64,000 nucleotides of DNA, from assembly GCF_007678255.1 (NCBI RefSeq), contig NZ_VEED01000003.1, positions 124,001 to 188,000 of the forward strand, in the 5' to 3' direction. A program made the position numbers and the translations under genes. Origin of the DNA: Bacillus sp. X1(2014) (lineage in GTDB: Bacteria > Bacillota > Bacilli > Bacillales_B > DSM-18226). A model generated the notes under the pieces. It saw only the letters and a program-made list of their open reading frames with translations, searched no databases and was not told the DNA's origin. The first letter of the stretch is position 1; each line of letters starts with the position of its first letter. Of this stretch, positions 63,498 to 64,000 are shown piece by piece.

Positions 63498-64000
63498 GGA
63501 GCAAAAAGGGGATCGGATTGATAAGGTGATCTCTGGTCTTGATGAAGAATGGTCAAGAACTCAAGTACAGCAATGGATTAAAGAAGGCAATATAACGGTG
63601 AATGGACAACAGATTAAAACAAATTATAAATGTAACGTGGACGACCAAATAGAAATTACGATTCCGGCCCCCGAAGAGTTGAATGTGGTCCCAGAAGATC
63701 TTAATTTAGAAATTTACTATGAAGACAGTGATGTTTTGGTGGTAAATAAACCGAGGGGTATGGTTGTTCATCCAGCGCCTGGCCATATGTCTGGAACATT
63801 AGTCAATGGATTAATGTTTCATTGTAAGGATTTATCAGGGATTAACGGTGTGTTAAGACCAGGGATTGTTCATCGGATTGATAAGGATACATCCGGACTA
63901 TTAATGGTGGCTAAAAATGATTTGGCTCACGAAAGTCTTGTCAATCAGTTAGTGGCCAAATCAGTTACCCGTAAATATAAAGCGATTGTTCATGGAGTCA
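63469..64000 (+). CDS. ylyB: RluA/RluD-family 23S rRNA pseudouridine synthase YlyB (3' end outside window)
   Basis: Pseudouridine synthase of the RluA family, acting on 23S rRNA. About 177 codons are visible to the window end. It has an N-terminal S4 domain ([22 protein letters not shown], about residues 22-43), then the catalytic domain with [20 protein letters not shown] and the active-site motif [11 protein letters not shown] (near 143-153), whose aspartate is catalytic. The ATG follows AAAGGAGAAATCAT at 7 nt, inside the lspA end. In B. subtilis it is followed by pyrR. Confidence 0.93.
   Translation, partial: MEKMEHIILEEQKGDRIDKVISGLDEEWSRTQVQQWIKEGNITVNGQQIKTNYKCNVDDQIEITIPAPEELNVVPEDLNLEIYYEDSDVLVVNKPRGMVVHPAPGHMSGTLVNGLMFHCKDLSGINGVLRPGIVHRIDKDTSGLLMVAKNDLAHESLVNQLVAKSVTRKYKAIVHGV

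Overview
The window is a chromosomal segment of an endospore-forming, low-GC Gram-positive of the family Bacillaceae. Gene order follows Bacillus subtilis almost gene for gene from pycA through cta, ylb, the division and cell-wall (dcw) cluster, spoIIG and ylm to ileS, lspA and ylyB. Sporulation genes (ylbD, gerR, spoVD, spoVE, spoIIGA, sigE, sigG, ylyA), a meso-diaminopimelate-type MurE, bacillithiol synthesis (bshC) and an aa3-type oxidase with a cytochrome c domain on subunit II fit this. GC-rich palindromic repeats resemble those of soil Bacillus or Neobacillus relatives, but the species cannot be fixed from the sequence. No rRNA, tRNA, CRISPR array, prophage or transposase gene was seen.

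Layout. 1-10.4 kb: the 3' part of pycA, then heme A synthesis (ctaA divergent from ctaB) and the cytochrome oxidase operon ctaCDEF with ctaG and yozB. 10.4-25.5 kb: the ylb region (ylbA-ylbP), including ricF, rsmD, coaD, the checkpoint protease ylbL/ddcP, tmcAL, ylbN-rpmF and gerR, with several genes that I do not recall from B. subtilis 168 at these places: a thioesterase pair, a small secreted protein, a minus-strand orphan and a crotonase. 25.7-28.9 kb: a three-gene biotin-dependent acyl-CoA carboxylase. 29-32 kb: panE, a DUF3397-like membrane protein and bshC. 32.4-52 kb: the dcw cluster mraZ-rsmH-ftsL-pbpB-spoVD-murE-[Mur N-domain ORF]-mraY-murD-spoVE-murG-murB-divIB-ylxW-ylxX-sbp-ftsA-ftsZ. 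52.4-55 kb: spoIIGA-sigE and sigG. 55.3-59.3 kb: ylmCDE-sepF-ylmGH-divIVA. 59.3-64 kb: T-box-controlled ileS, ylyA, lspA and the start of ylyB.

How the parts work together. CtaB then CtaA convert heme B to heme O to heme A for the oxidase encoded by ctaCDEF. The dcw genes build lipid II (MurE, MraY, MurD, MurG, MurB) and the divisome (FtsA, FtsZ, SepF, DivIB, FtsL, PBP2B), with sporulation paralogues SpoVD and SpoVE placed within the cluster. SpoIIGA activates pro-sigma E in the mother cell, while sigG acts in the forespore.

Most notable observations: a stand-alone Mur-ligase N-terminal domain where many relatives have murF; a multi-hairpin RNA with a strong minus-strand terminator upstream of rsmD; an ethylmalonyl-CoA-decarboxylase-like crotonase near an acyl-CoA carboxylase; spoIIGA without a usual start codon behind a 22-bp-spaced Spo0A-type promoter; four copies of a roughly 85-133 bp palindromic repeat; a 10-bp-phased TGG repeat before mraZ; and a sigma-F-like promoter overlapping the sigE terminator.
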